Source of the DNA: Candidatus Pacearchaeota archaeon
GTDB taxonomy: Archaea > Nanoarchaeota > Nanoarchaeia > Pacearchaeales > GW2011-AR1
NCBI GenBank assembly: GCA_002690445.1
Contig: NZER01000349.1
Location: 12,675 to 76,674, forward strand
Reading direction: 5' to 3'
DNA length: 64,000 nt
The position numbers and the translations under genes are program-made. This document shows, piece by piece, positions 7,298 through 14,610 of this stretch (its first letter is position 1; every line of letters starts with the position of its first letter). Under the pieces are notes generated by a model, which saw only the letters and a program-made list of their open reading frames with translations, had not been told where the DNA came from and searched no databases.

Positions 7298-8698
7298 ATG
7301 ATGGTGTCATTTTATGTTTATGATATTGGATTCTTGATTTTGTTTTCTCTGTGGGTAGCTTGGTTTTTGTATAAGCGGCGGAAAAACTTGAAGAGGGAGA
7401 TGGGAATTGCTTTTCTTTATCGGACGCAGGTTGGGGTGAGAGCAATTGACAGGTTTTCTGAAAAATATTCTAAGCTGTTGCATAAAATGAAATATGTTGT
7501 GATTTCAACTGGATTTGTTTTGATGGGTGCAATGCTTTGGTTGTTAGGGAAGGCGTTTTATATTTATATTAAAATTCCGCAGATTACAGATATAGTGAAA
7601 GCTCCACCAATTGCTCCGTTGATTCCTTATTTTCCTAAGCTGTTTGGTATGGAAAGTTTTTTCCCTCCTCTTTATTTTACTTATTTTATTTTAGCTTTGG
7701 CAATTGTAGCAATTGTTCATGAATTTTCCCACGGGATTTTTATGAGATTATTTAAGATTAAAATTAAGTCAACTGGATTTGTTTTTCTTGGACCGATTCT
7801 CGGGGCATTTGTTGAGCAGGATCAGAAAGATATGGAGAAAAAGAAAAAGGGTGAGCAGATGGCGGTTTTGGCAGCAGGAACTTTTGCTAATTTAGTTTTT
7901 GCCCTGATTTTTTGGCTGTTGTTGATTGGGTTTTTTTATGCTGCTTTTAGTCCGGCTGGTGCGCAGTTTACAGCTTATTCAACTGGTTTAATTCCGGTTG
8001 GTGCTATAACTGGTTTGGGAAGTGAAACTTTTGGAGAAAACAATTTAACACAAGTTGATGTTGGGAATATGTCATATTTGTTAGATGATAATTTAAGAAC
8101 CCAATTAGACCCGGATAAAAATGCTTCTGTTCTTCTGGTTTATCATGATGCTCCTGCTATTAAGGCGAATCTCGATGGTGTTATTGTTCAGATTGATGAT
8201 GTCATGATTAAGGGCAGGGATGATTTAGCTGATTATCTTGATGGTAAGAACGCGGGGGAGGAAATTCGAGTTGTGACAAATATTGACGGGGAGATGAATG
8301 AGTATGATATTATTTTGGGTGAGCATCCGCTGCATGAAGGCAAGGGGTATGTGGGGATTGGATTTGCTCCGGAGGGGGGGCGGGGCATGATTGGGAGTTT
8401 TGTTTCTCTTTTTATGGGTTTTAAAAAATCATCAACTTATTATGAACCTCGGTGGGATGGGAATCTTGTAGTTTTTATTTATGATCTTTTGTGGTGGGTT
8501 ATGATAATTAATTTGCTTGTTGCATTATTTAATATGATGCCGTTGGGAATTCTTGACGGGGGGCAGTTTTTTTATCTAGCGATTTTGTCAGTGACTGGGA
8601 AGAAGGGTGTTGCTAAAGTTTTGTTTAAGGTATTAACTTATGCGATTTTGTTCTTATTCTTGATGCTGATGATGTTTTGGGTAGTGCGGGTTTTGTGA
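7298..8698 (+). CDS. Site-2 protease family zinc metalloprotease (M50)
   Basis: 466 residues, polytopic. The zinc-binding HEFSH is at 141-145 within a transmembrane helix, and the third ligand motif (MMPLGILDGG) is near 413-422. Between them lies a region (about 250-345) that reads as a PDZ domain (DAPAIKANLDGVIVQIDD). Such proteases cut membrane-bound substrates inside the bilayer, often to release regulators. Arrangement and length match archaeal S2P/RseP-like members. No partner substrate is evident nearby. Confidence 0.9.
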   Translation: MMVSFYVYDIGFLILFSLWVAWFLYKRRKNLKREMGIAFLYRTQVGVRAIDRFSEKYSKLLHKMKYVVISTGFVLMGAMLWLLGKAFYIYIKIPQITDIVKAPPIAPLIPYFPKLFGMESFFPPLYFTYFILALAIVAIVHEFSHGIFMRLFKIKIKSTGFVFLGPILGAFVEQDQKDMEKKKKGEQMAVLAAGTFANLVFALIFWLLLIGFFYAAFSPAGAQFTAYSTGLIPVGAITGLGSETFGENNLTQVDVGNMSYLLDDNLRTQLDPDKNASVLLVYHDAPAIKANLDGVIVQIDDVMIKGRDDLADYLDGKNAGEEIRVVTNIDGEMNEYDIILGEHPLHEGKGYVGIGFAPEGGRGMIGSFVSLFMGFKKSSTYYEPRWDGNLVVFIYDLLWWVMIINLLVALFNMMPLGILDGGQFFYLAILSVTGKKGVAKVLFKVLTYAILFLFLMLMMFWVVRVL

Positions 8699-8741
8699 TA
8701 AAAATAGACAGGTTTAAAAAATTTTTATTTTTTGTTTATTG

Positions 8742-9716
8742 ATGGGTAATTCTAAGATTGAAAAGGTAAGGAAAGTTTTGGAAAAGCAGAAGTACGCGAT
8801 TGTTGGAGGGCATTCGGGGGTGCAGGTCTGCAGGTGGACGCGGAATTCTCTGAATCAGAGAGGGGTTTGTTGGAAGGAAAAATTTTATAGGATCGAATCT
8901 CACAGATGCGCTCAAATAAGTCCTGCTGTGATGTGGTGTGAAAATTGCTGTTTGCACTGCTGGAGGCCGATTGAGATGAATCTTGGTGCGAAGTTGGATG
9001 GGGTGGATGAGCCAAAAGAAATTTTAGATGGGATTGTTGAAGCGAGGAAGAAATTGTTGATGGGTTTTAAGGGAAATAAAAATGTTTCAAAAAAGAAATT
9101 TGAGGAGGCTTGTAATCCGACGCTGTTTACTTTTTCGCTGTCAGGAGAGCCGACAATTTATCCACGGCTTGGAGAGTTGATTAGGGAGGTGCGGGGGCGG
9201 GGGGCGGTGAGTTTTTTGGTGACAAATGGTTTGAATCCTGAAGCAATTGAAAAATTGGAGAAAGAAGGGAATTTGCCTACTCAGTTAACTGTTTCATGTC
9301 TGCCTAATAGGGAATTATTTGAAAAGTGGTGCAGGTGCAGTAAAAAAAATGGGTGGGAGGAATTTTTGAAAAGTTTAGATTTATTTAAAAAGTTGGAAGG
9401 AAAGACAAGACGAGCTTTGAGATTGACATTAGTTAAAGAGAAAAATATGTCTGATAAAAATGTTTTGGAATATGCCAAGCTTATAAAAAAAGCAGAGCCG
9501 GATTTTGTGCATGTGAAGGGGTTTATGTCGGTGGGGTGGGCGCGGGAAAGGCTGGGTTATGCTAAGATGCCGTGGCATTCGGAAGTTAGGGATTTTGCTG
9601 AGAAGTTGGTGGAAGAATTGAAAAAAGAAGATTATAAAATTCTTGATGAGGTGGAAAGGAGTTGTGTTGTTTTGATTGGGCGGTCTGGGGTGGGGTTGGG
9701 GATTGAGAAGGTCTAA
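8742..9716 (+). CDS. taw1: tRNA 4-demethylwyosine synthase (Taw1/TYW1)
   Basis: 324 residues from the ATG at 8742 (an in-frame TTG at 8739 is less likely). The radical SAM cluster motif is Cys66-x3-Cys70-x2-Cys73, followed by WRP. Cys30, Cys43 and Cys56 have the 13-residue spacing of the second [4Fe-4S] cluster known in archaeal TYW1. It condenses pyruvate with N1-methylguanosine at position 37 of tRNA-Phe to make the tricyclic imidazopurine base. SGEPT and the C-terminal KGFMSVG stretch also fit. The Trm5 methylase that makes its substrate is not in the window. Confidence 0.93.
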   Translation: MGNSKIEKVRKVLEKQKYAIVGGHSGVQVCRWTRNSLNQRGVCWKEKFYRIESHRCAQISPAVMWCENCCLHCWRPIEMNLGAKLDGVDEPKEILDGIVEARKKLLMGFKGNKNVSKKKFEEACNPTLFTFSLSGEPTIYPRLGELIREVRGRGAVSFLVTNGLNPEAIEKLEKEGNLPTQLTVSCLPNRELFEKWCRCSKKNGWEEFLKSLDLFKKLEGKTRRALRLTLVKEKNMSDKNVLEYAKLIKKAEPDFVHVKGFMSVGWARERLGYAKMPWHSEVRDFAEKLVEELKKEDYKILDEVERSCVVLIGRSGVGLGIEKV

Positions 9717-9747
9717 GAATATTTATAAATCTTCAATAACTTAATAT

Positions 9748-9861
9748 ATGATGGTAGGTGAATCAGGAAAAAGTAATATTGGTTACGGGATTGCAATAGG
9801 AATTATAATCGCGGCTATTTTACTTGGATTACTTGGCCTTGCTTTTTATTTTTTAAGATAA
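9748..9861 (+). CDS. 37-residue single-helix membrane protein
   Basis: A Gly/Ser-rich N-terminus (MMVGESGKSNIGYG) leads to one hydrophobic helix (about 13-35, IAIGIIIAAILLGLLGLAFY). A TTTATAAAT box at 9721-9729 lies about 24 nt before the ATG, the leaderless spacing, which is the main support for its being a gene. It is followed 1 bp after its stop by another small membrane protein. Function unknown. Confidence 0.55.
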   Translation: MMVGESGKSNIGYGIAIGIIIAAILLGLLGLAFYFLR

Positions 9862-9862
9862 A

Positions 9863-10048
9863 ATGAGGATAAAAGAGATATATAGGGTACTGGTTATAAT
9901 TCTTGGAATGATTTTATTTTTTCATATATTTCTGACATCTCCAGTTTATGAATATTACAAATTTCATACATTTGTAAATTTAGGAATTGTCTTTTTGAAT
10001 TTATTTGGGGAAATTGTTATTGTTGCTAAGGAGCGGGGGGCTTTGTGA
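9863..10048 (+). CDS. 61-residue membrane protein
   Basis: Two hydrophobic segments (about 8-26 and 38-54) separated by a Tyr-rich loop (SPVYEYYKFHTF). It begins 1 bp after the 37-residue gene, so the two are probably a bicistronic transcript from the box at 9721-9729. No recognisable family. It could be a small multipass subunit or an accessory peptide. Confidence 0.55.
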   Translation: MRIKEIYRVLVIILGMILFFHIFLTSPVYEYYKFHTFVNLGIVFLNLFGEIVIVAKERGAL

Positions 10049-10119
10049 TAAAATTCAAGATCTTTATTGGTTCATGTTCTCATTAGGCGGGAGGTATAAA
10101 TAGTTTTTGTGGGGGGTGA

Positions 10120-10449
10120 TTAATATGCATAGGCTATGATTCTATTATTAGAAAAAAACTCGTGAATATTGAAAAGAATGAACTCAAAAAATAAAATAAT
10201 CACTATTGTCAATAAAACCCAGGCAAAAAAGAGAACGATATTCCTTTTGGTTTTTTTCTCAAAAAAGATTATTCCTAGTGAATACACCAACAATCCAGTA
10301 GAGACTATGCCTAGAAAAATTAGAAGGAGATGAAAATGTATGACATAATTTGTTCCTAAGTATTTTAGATGAATTAGATAATATATAATGACAATCAGGG
10401 TGAAAATGCCTAAACAGATTGAGTTATATAGATAATCTCTCCACGCCAT
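10120..10449 (-). CDS. Unknown membrane protein with about three helices
   Basis: 109 residues from the ATG at 10449, which lies one base after the stop of the CARF-like gene (TGATATG), so the two are probably coupled. A longer in-frame reading from 10488 would overlap that gene and is less likely. Hydrophobic helices at about 12-30, 36-60 and 70-95; the sequence is rich in Ile, Leu, Phe and Tyr. No family recognised. The pairing suggests a membrane partner for the upstream soluble protein. Confidence 0.6.
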   Translation of the reverse strand: MAWRDYLYNSICLGIFTLIVIIYYLIHLKYLGTNYVIHFHLLLIFLGIVSTGLLVYSLGIIFFEKKTKRNIVLFFAWVLLTIVIILFFEFILFNIHEFFSNNRIIAYAY

Positions 10450-10450
10450 A

Positions 10451-10810
10451 TCACAACGCCACCACACCCTCTTTGGTGAGGGCGGCAAACCTGATTCCGA
10501 CTGGCAGACTTAGAAGGGCAGACTGGAGTGCCATGTGTTCTTTGCCAGAGCCAGATGCAATAGATAATGAGACTTCGATTCCGTTGATTTTGTCTTTTAA
10601 TTTTGAGATGAATTCTTTTTTTAGCTGAAGCAGGGGCTTGTCTGCGTTATATTCTATAAAGTCAAATGGGATGTCTGGGGAGGGGGATTTGAAATCTTTT
10701 GCATAACTTGGTCCGAGAATAATTATTTTTTCCCACTCACCTTTTTGCATTAGGCCGGAAACCTGACCCCATGTTCCTTTTCCTACTGAGAGGAGTGCTA
10801 TTAGTTCCAT
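10451..10810 (-). CDS. CARF-like Rossmann-fold protein, unknown function
   Basis: 119 residues. The first strand and turn read LIALLSVGKGTWGQVSGLM, then a strand WEKIIILG. Near the C-terminus, VSLSIASGSGKEHMALQSAL is followed by a strand (GIRFAALT). This order (N-terminal strand with a Ser/Gly loop, and a late strand-GSGKEHMA-helix) is what CARF domains of CRISPR-associated regulators show, where a TGGTK-like motif binds a cyclic oligoadenylate. There is no effector domain, no CRISPR array and no cas gene in the window. A different small Rossmann-type nucleotide-binding protein is equally possible. Coupled to a membrane protein downstream. Confidence 0.55.
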   Translation of the reverse strand: MELIALLSVGKGTWGQVSGLMQKGEWEKIIILGPSYAKDFKSPSPDIPFDFIEYNADKPLLQLKKEFISKLKDKINGIEVSLSIASGSGKEHMALQSALLSLPVGIRFAALTKEGVVAL

Positions 10811-10867
10811 GATTAATTTTATGCGGGGGGGGTTTTTATTTATTGTTGTGATTTAGGATATAGTAAG

Positions 10868-10941
10868 TTTTATAAAGAGATTTTTTATTTGAATTATACC
10901 ATTGACTACTGTATGTAGTAGGACTAAAGATTTTTAGTCAA
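10868..10941 (+). promoter_or_regulatory. Promoter and hairpin leader of the uL1 operon
   Basis: A TTTATAAAG box at 10869-10877 predicts a start near 10897 and so a leader of about 50 nt, unlike the leaderless genes nearby. The leader folds with TTGACTA (10902-10908) against TAGTCAA (10935-10941), with CTAC/GTAG inside. Known archaeal uL1 proteins repress their own operon by binding an mRNA structure, so this is a candidate site. That role is inferred. Confidence 0.5.
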
Positions 10942-10949
10942 TTTATAAT

Positions 10950-11672
10950 ATGGCAAAGGAAATTAAGAAAGTTAAAGAAGATTCTGAAGCTGAGAAAGAT
11001 AGCGGAGAGAAAGAAGATTCTGAAGCGAAAGTTGCAGTTAGGAAAATTACTGGTATAGATGAAGCTTTGAAAGAACTTCGGAAAGAGGAGAACAAGAGGA
11101 AGTTTATTCAGTCAGTTGATTTGATTGTTAATTTGCAGAATATTGATGTTCGAAAGGAAAGTTTGAATACTTTTATTAATTTGCCGCACCCTTCAGAAAA
11201 AAAGATTGCTGGTTTTTTGAGTAAGAACTCTGATGCTGTTGATACTATTAGTGAAACTGATTTTGTGAAGTTTAAAGATCCTAAGGAGATGAAACGGCTT
11301 TCTAAGAAATATGATTATTTTATTGCTGCTGCTCCGCTGATGGGTAAGATTGCGACGACTTTTGGGCGGGTGTTGGGGCCGGCGGGGAAGATGCCTTCTC
11401 CGCAAGCAGGGATTATTCCTAAGGAAAGTGATGAGGCTGTGAAGGCAATGGTTGAGAAAATGAAAAAAGTTGTGAGAGTTAAGACAAAAGAGAGGAGTAT
11501 TAAACTTGTTGTTGGAAAAGAAGATTTGGCTGATTCTGAATTAAAAGAAAATATTGAAGCAATTTTGGTTGGGCTGGAAAAGATTTTGCCGCGGGGCAAG
11601 GAAAATATCAAGAATGCTCTGGTTAAATTTACTATGACTTCTCCAATTAAAATTTTAGATAATACAAGATAA
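10950..11672 (+). CDS. rpl1: Ribosomal protein uL1
   Basis: 240 residues. A charged Lys/Glu N-terminal extension of about 28 residues precedes a normal two-domain uL1 (NIDVRKESLNTFINLPH; GRVLGPAGKMPSPQAG at about 140-155). uL1 forms the mobile L1 stalk at the E site and, in archaea and bacteria, represses translation of its own operon. It ends 1 bp before uL10. A structured leader precedes it. Confidence 0.95.
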   Translation: MAKEIKKVKEDSEAEKDSGEKEDSEAKVAVRKITGIDEALKELRKEENKRKFIQSVDLIVNLQNIDVRKESLNTFINLPHPSEKKIAGFLSKNSDAVDTISETDFVKFKDPKEMKRLSKKYDYFIAAAPLMGKIATTFGRVLGPAGKMPSPQAGIIPKESDEAVKAMVEKMKKVVRVKTKERSIKLVVGKEDLADSELKENIEAILVGLEKILPRGKENIKNALVKFTMTSPIKILDNTR

Positions 11673-11673
11673 G

Positions 11674-12708
11674 ATGGCAGAGGAAACAGAAAAAAAGGAA
11701 ATTGAAAAAGAAGAAATAAAAGTTCAGGAAGAAACAAAGGAAAGTGAGACAGAACAAAAGACTGAGATAGGGAAAACAAAAAAAGAAAAACCGAAAAATA
11801 AAGTGAAGACGCATGTTTCTGAAGCAAAGAAGGAGAAAGTTAAGGAGCTGGCTGATTTGATGAAAAAGAAAACTGTGATGGTTGTTTCAATTAAGGGGCT
11901 GCCTAGTGCTCAATTTCAGGATATTAAGAAAAAATTGAGGGGGAAGGCAGTTATTCAGGTTGCTAAGAAAAGTTTGGTTGATTTTGCATTGGATCATTCT
12001 GGGATTAAAGAGCTACATGGATTGATTCCGTATGTTCAGGAAAATAGTGCGATTTTGTTTTCTGATAATGATGCTTTTGAAATTTCTGGGATTTTGGCGA
12101 GTGAGAAAAGCCCGGCTAAGGCAAAAGAGGGGCAGGAGTCTCCGGAAGAGATTGTTGTGAGTGCGGGGCCGACTGATTTGCTGCCTGGTCCTGATATTTC
12201 TGCCTTGAGTGCGGTTGGGCTGCAGCCAAAAGTGGAGCAAGGTAAGATTCATATTGTGAAGGATTCGGTTTTAGTGAAAAAGGGAGAGAATATTAATTCT
12301 AATCAGGCATCTATTATGGCTAAGCTAGATATTGTGCCGTTCAAGGTCGGGATTGAACCGGTGGCTGCTTATACAGAGGGAAAGGTTTATGCTGATATTA
12401 AGATAGACAAGGAAGGATTTTTAGAAGAACTAAAAGATGCTTATTCAAGGGGGCTTGCTTTTAGTGTTGAGATTGGTTATGTTTGCAAGGATAATTTGAG
12501 TTTTGTTTTAGGACGGGCTGCAGCGCATGAGGGTGCTTTGAGTGGGCTGATTAAAGAAGAAAAGAAAGATGATGCTGATTTATCTGGAGATGTTGGGGAA
12601 GTTCCTAAGGCAGATGAGCTTGCTGAGAAGGCGAAGGAGAAAGAAGAAGCTGGAGAAGAAAAGAAAGATGATGCTCAGGAAAGTAAAACTGGGGAAGACA
12701 AAAAATAA
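11674..12708 (+). CDS. rpl10: Ribosomal protein uL10 (P0)
   Basis: 344 residues. N-terminal rRNA-binding domain (TVMVVSIKGLPSAQFQDIKKKL ... RGKAVIQVAKKSLV) with the archaeal insertion domain, then helices that bind P1 dimers, then an acidic Glu/Lys/Asp C-terminal tail. A Lys/Glu N-terminal extension of about 45 residues is added. The extreme C-terminus ends in GEDKK and lacks the usual archaeal Leu-Phe-Gly ending, which here is present on P1. It lies between uL1 and P1 in the standard stalk operon. Confidence 0.94.
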   Translation: MAEETEKKEIEKEEIKVQEETKESETEQKTEIGKTKKEKPKNKVKTHVSEAKKEKVKELADLMKKKTVMVVSIKGLPSAQFQDIKKKLRGKAVIQVAKKSLVDFALDHSGIKELHGLIPYVQENSAILFSDNDAFEISGILASEKSPAKAKEGQESPEEIVVSAGPTDLLPGPDISALSAVGLQPKVEQGKIHIVKDSVLVKKGENINSNQASIMAKLDIVPFKVGIEPVAAYTEGKVYADIKIDKEGFLEELKDAYSRGLAFSVEIGYVCKDNLSFVLGRAAAHEGALSGLIKEEKKDDADLSGDVGEVPKADELAEKAKEKEEAGEEKKDDAQESKTGEDKK

Positions 12709-12709
12709 A

Positions 12710-13003
12710 ATGGAATATACATATGCTGCACTTTTGCTGCACAAACTTGGGCAAGAAGTTAGTGAAGACAACTTGAAGAAAGTTATTTCTGCTAGCGGAG
12801 CTGAAGTTGATGAAGCAAAGGTGAAAGTTTTGGTGGCTAGCTTGAAAGATGTTAATATCGACGAGCAGTTAGCTAATGCGTCGATTGCAGCTGCACCGGC
12901 GGCGGGCGGGGATGCAGGGGCTGGCGAGGCACCAAAAGAAGAAAAGAAGAAAGAAGAACCTAAGGCAGAAGCTGCTGAAGGTTTGGCTTCATTATTTGGA
13001 TAA
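12710..13003 (+). CDS. rpl12: Ribosomal stalk protein P1 (archaeal L12)
   Basis: 97 residues. A helical N-terminal dimerisation domain (MEYTYAALLLHKLG ... NIDEQLANA) leads to an Ala/Gly hinge, a Glu/Lys stretch and the conserved C-terminus GLASLFG, which recruits translation factors. The ATG at 12710 follows the uL10 stop by one base. A longer upstream reading overlaps uL10 and is not the gene. Confidence 0.95.
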   Translation: MEYTYAALLLHKLGQEVSEDNLKKVISASGAEVDEAKVKVLVASLKDVNIDEQLANASIAAAPAAGGDAGAGEAPKEEKKKEEPKAEAAEGLASLFG

Positions 13004-13148
13004 TTATAATTTAATTATGATTTGAATAGTGGGGCTGAATCAGCTCTGCTATTGTTGAGATGAAGCCATTATAGCTTTGTCTTTGGCCGGTGATGGGGCT
13101 GTTTTAGTTTTGACAAGATTTTTAAGGAAGGTTTTTTGTATATAATTA

Positions 13149-13230
13149 TGCCTCTGTCGCATAGTCGGAATCAAAGATTCCTCTCGTCCTTTGGACGAAT
13201 GCGCAGAAAGACGGCTGCCTCTGTCGCATA
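13149..13230 (+). repeat. 15-bp direct repeat bracketing a 52-bp hairpin insert at the tRNA-Ser 5' end
   Basis: TGCCTCTGTCGCATA occurs at 13149-13163 and again at 13216-13230; the second copy contains the first 14 nt of the tRNA-Ser gene. The 52 bp between (13164-13215) hold two perfect hairpins with 3-nt loops: GGAATC-aaa-GATTCC at 13167-13181 and TCGTCC-ttt-GGACGA at 13184-13198. A TTTTTAAGG box near 13111-13119 lies about 33 nt before the first copy. Confidence 0.8.
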
Positions 13231-13383
13231 ATGGTATTGCACTGGCCTTGAATGGACTCTCTTTTCTTAGAAAGAAAAGATTCCCCCGAAGCAAAAGAAC
13301 TTGTTTTGGGGAAACGCGGGAGTTTCCCACATCATGAAAGCCAGGCCCTTCGGGGCTCCCCGGTTCGATTCCGGGCGGAGGCG
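13217..13383 (+). tRNA. tRNA-Ser (TGA) with an 86-nt intron
   Basis: Acceptor GCCTCTG (13217-13223) pairs with CGGAGGC (13376-13382), with discriminator G at 13383, the archaeal serine identity base. Anticodon stem CTGGC/GCCAG, loop CTTGAA, anticodon TGA at 13249-13251. A long variable arm (GCCCTTCGGGGC) marks a class II tRNA. T arm CCCGG-TTCGATT-CCGGG. The intron 13253-13338 follows position 37. It is strongly structured, with TCTTTTCTT-aga-AAGAAAAGA at 13260-13280 and GGGAAAC/GTTTCCC further on. Exact splice points were not modelled. Confidence 0.9.
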
Positions 13384-13384
13384 T

Positions 13385-13975
13385 TTATAGAACACCAAAA
13401 AAGATCAGGATTGCGAGAATAATTAAACCAAAAACTGTGATTTCTTTTTTCCATTTGATTTTTTGAACTTTTTTAGAAAAATAAATGAGAATTGTAAGCT
13501 GAGTGATTGTTGCCATAAATATTCCTAATACAACAAGGGGGGCTACTGATAGGGAGGTTAAGAACAAAGATGAGTAGGCGATTGTGTCGTCGATAACTGT
13601 GGCAACTGCAGTTATGAAACCGATTCCTAAAAGTTTGAAATATCTTGTAGTTGAGATTCTTTTTTTCCTTTTTAATTTTTTTTCTACTTTTTTTTGGGGA
13701 ATATGTATGAAGAGATCAAAATATATTGTGATTGCCAGCAGAAGTATTAATCCTGCTGAAATATATTTATAGTAAGGAATTAGTTTGATTGCTGATGCAA
13801 ATAAGATTGAGAATATTATTGCCAATGAAATAGCAAGCAAGATTCCGGTTGCAAATGCGATTCGTCCGACTTTCTTTTTTGTGACATTTGCAGCGACTGG
13901 GATGTGTGTGAGTGTGTCATCAAAACCTGTGATGATTTTTACAAGAAAACCAGAGATAAGATATTTTATCACCAT
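13385..13975 (-). CDS. Predicted membrane transporter, LysE/CadD-like topology
   Basis: 196 residues with about six hydrophobic helices. Two similar motifs, ITGFDDTLTHIP near residue 16 and ATVIDDTIAYSS near residue 125, each place a pair of aspartates in a membrane helix. This suggests an internal duplication as in the LysE/CadD/TerC exporter superfamily. A basic loop (KKVEKKLKRKKR) lies between the halves. It ends 1 bp from the tRNA-Ser 3' end on the opposite strand. Substrate unknown; the family assignment is tentative. Confidence 0.65.
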   Translation of the reverse strand: MVIKYLISGFLVKIITGFDDTLTHIPVAANVTKKKVGRIAFATGILLAISLAIIFSILFASAIKLIPYYKYISAGLILLLAITIYFDLFIHIPQKKVEKKLKRKKRISTTRYFKLLGIGFITAVATVIDDTIAYSSLFLTSLSVAPLVVLGIFMATITQLTILIYFSKKVQKIKWKKEITVFGLIILAILIFFGVL

Positions 13976-14025
13976 TTTATTTGAAAATGAATTAAGTTTA
14001 TATATGCTGTGATTTATTCTATTTT

Positions 14026-14610
14026 ATGAAATCAATTTTAAAAAATAAGGGAGTCGCAATCTTTATAATAGTAGTTTTGGTTGTTGCTTTTGGATGGTTT
14101 GTTATAAAAATGGTAGAAAATATTAGTCCGGGAAAAACGCGCGTGAAGCTTGAGACGAGCAAGGGAGATATTGTAATAGAATTATATGATAACATGCCTG
14201 TGACATCTGGGAATTTTAAGAAGCTGGTTGAGGAGGGATTTTATGATGGGGTGATTTTTCACCGGGTGATTAAAGATTTTATGATTCAGGGCGGGGATCC
14301 GACTGGAACAGGGACGGGGGGGCCGGGTTATTCAATTGATGATGAATTTGTAAAAGGTTCGAGTAATTTGAGGGAAACAATTTCTATGGCAAATTCTGGA
14401 CCGAATTCTGGAGGGAGTCAGTTTTTTATTAATTTAGTTGACAATGTTTTTTTAGACTGGGATAAAGAGCCGTTGACAAGTAAGCATCCTGTTTTTGGAA
14501 AGGTTGTAGAGGGGATGGATGTGGTGGATGCAATTGGCGGGGCGGCGGTGGGGGCGGGAAACAAACCAGTTGAAGAAATCACGATTAAGAAAGCTAGTGT
14601 TGTTAGTTAA
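14026..14610 (+). CDS. Membrane-anchored cyclophilin-type peptidyl-prolyl isomerase
   Basis: 194 residues. An N-terminal hydrophobic helix (about 8-28) acts as signal anchor. The cyclophilin domain follows, with VKLETSKGDIVIELYDN, the catalytic FHRVIKDFMIQGGDPTGTG at about 85-103 and SQFFINL. The catalytic Arg and the Phe-Met-Gln-Gly motif are intact. The domain should face outside the cell, where it would help fold secreted proteins. It ends 4 bp inside the convergent AMP phosphorylase gene. Confidence 0.93.
   Translation: MKSILKNKGVAIFIIVVLVVAFGWFVIKMVENISPGKTRVKLETSKGDIVIELYDNMPVTSGNFKKLVEEGFYDGVIFHRVIKDFMIQGGDPTGTGTGGPGYSIDDEFVKGSSNLRETISMANSGPNSGGSQFFINLVDNVFLDWDKEPLTSKHPVFGKVVEGMDVVDAIGGAAVGAGNKPVEEITIKKASVVS

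Noticed and set aside
10126..10137. Short plus-strand frame after GGTATAAATAG and GGTGATTAAT near 10090-10125
   Set aside because: The ATG opens only four codons before a stop, and the region overlaps the 3' end of a minus-strand gene.
13016..13080. Possible box C/D sRNA after the P1 gene
   Set aside because: ATGATTT and CTGA occur near each other, but no matching D box or second C box with the right spacing follows.
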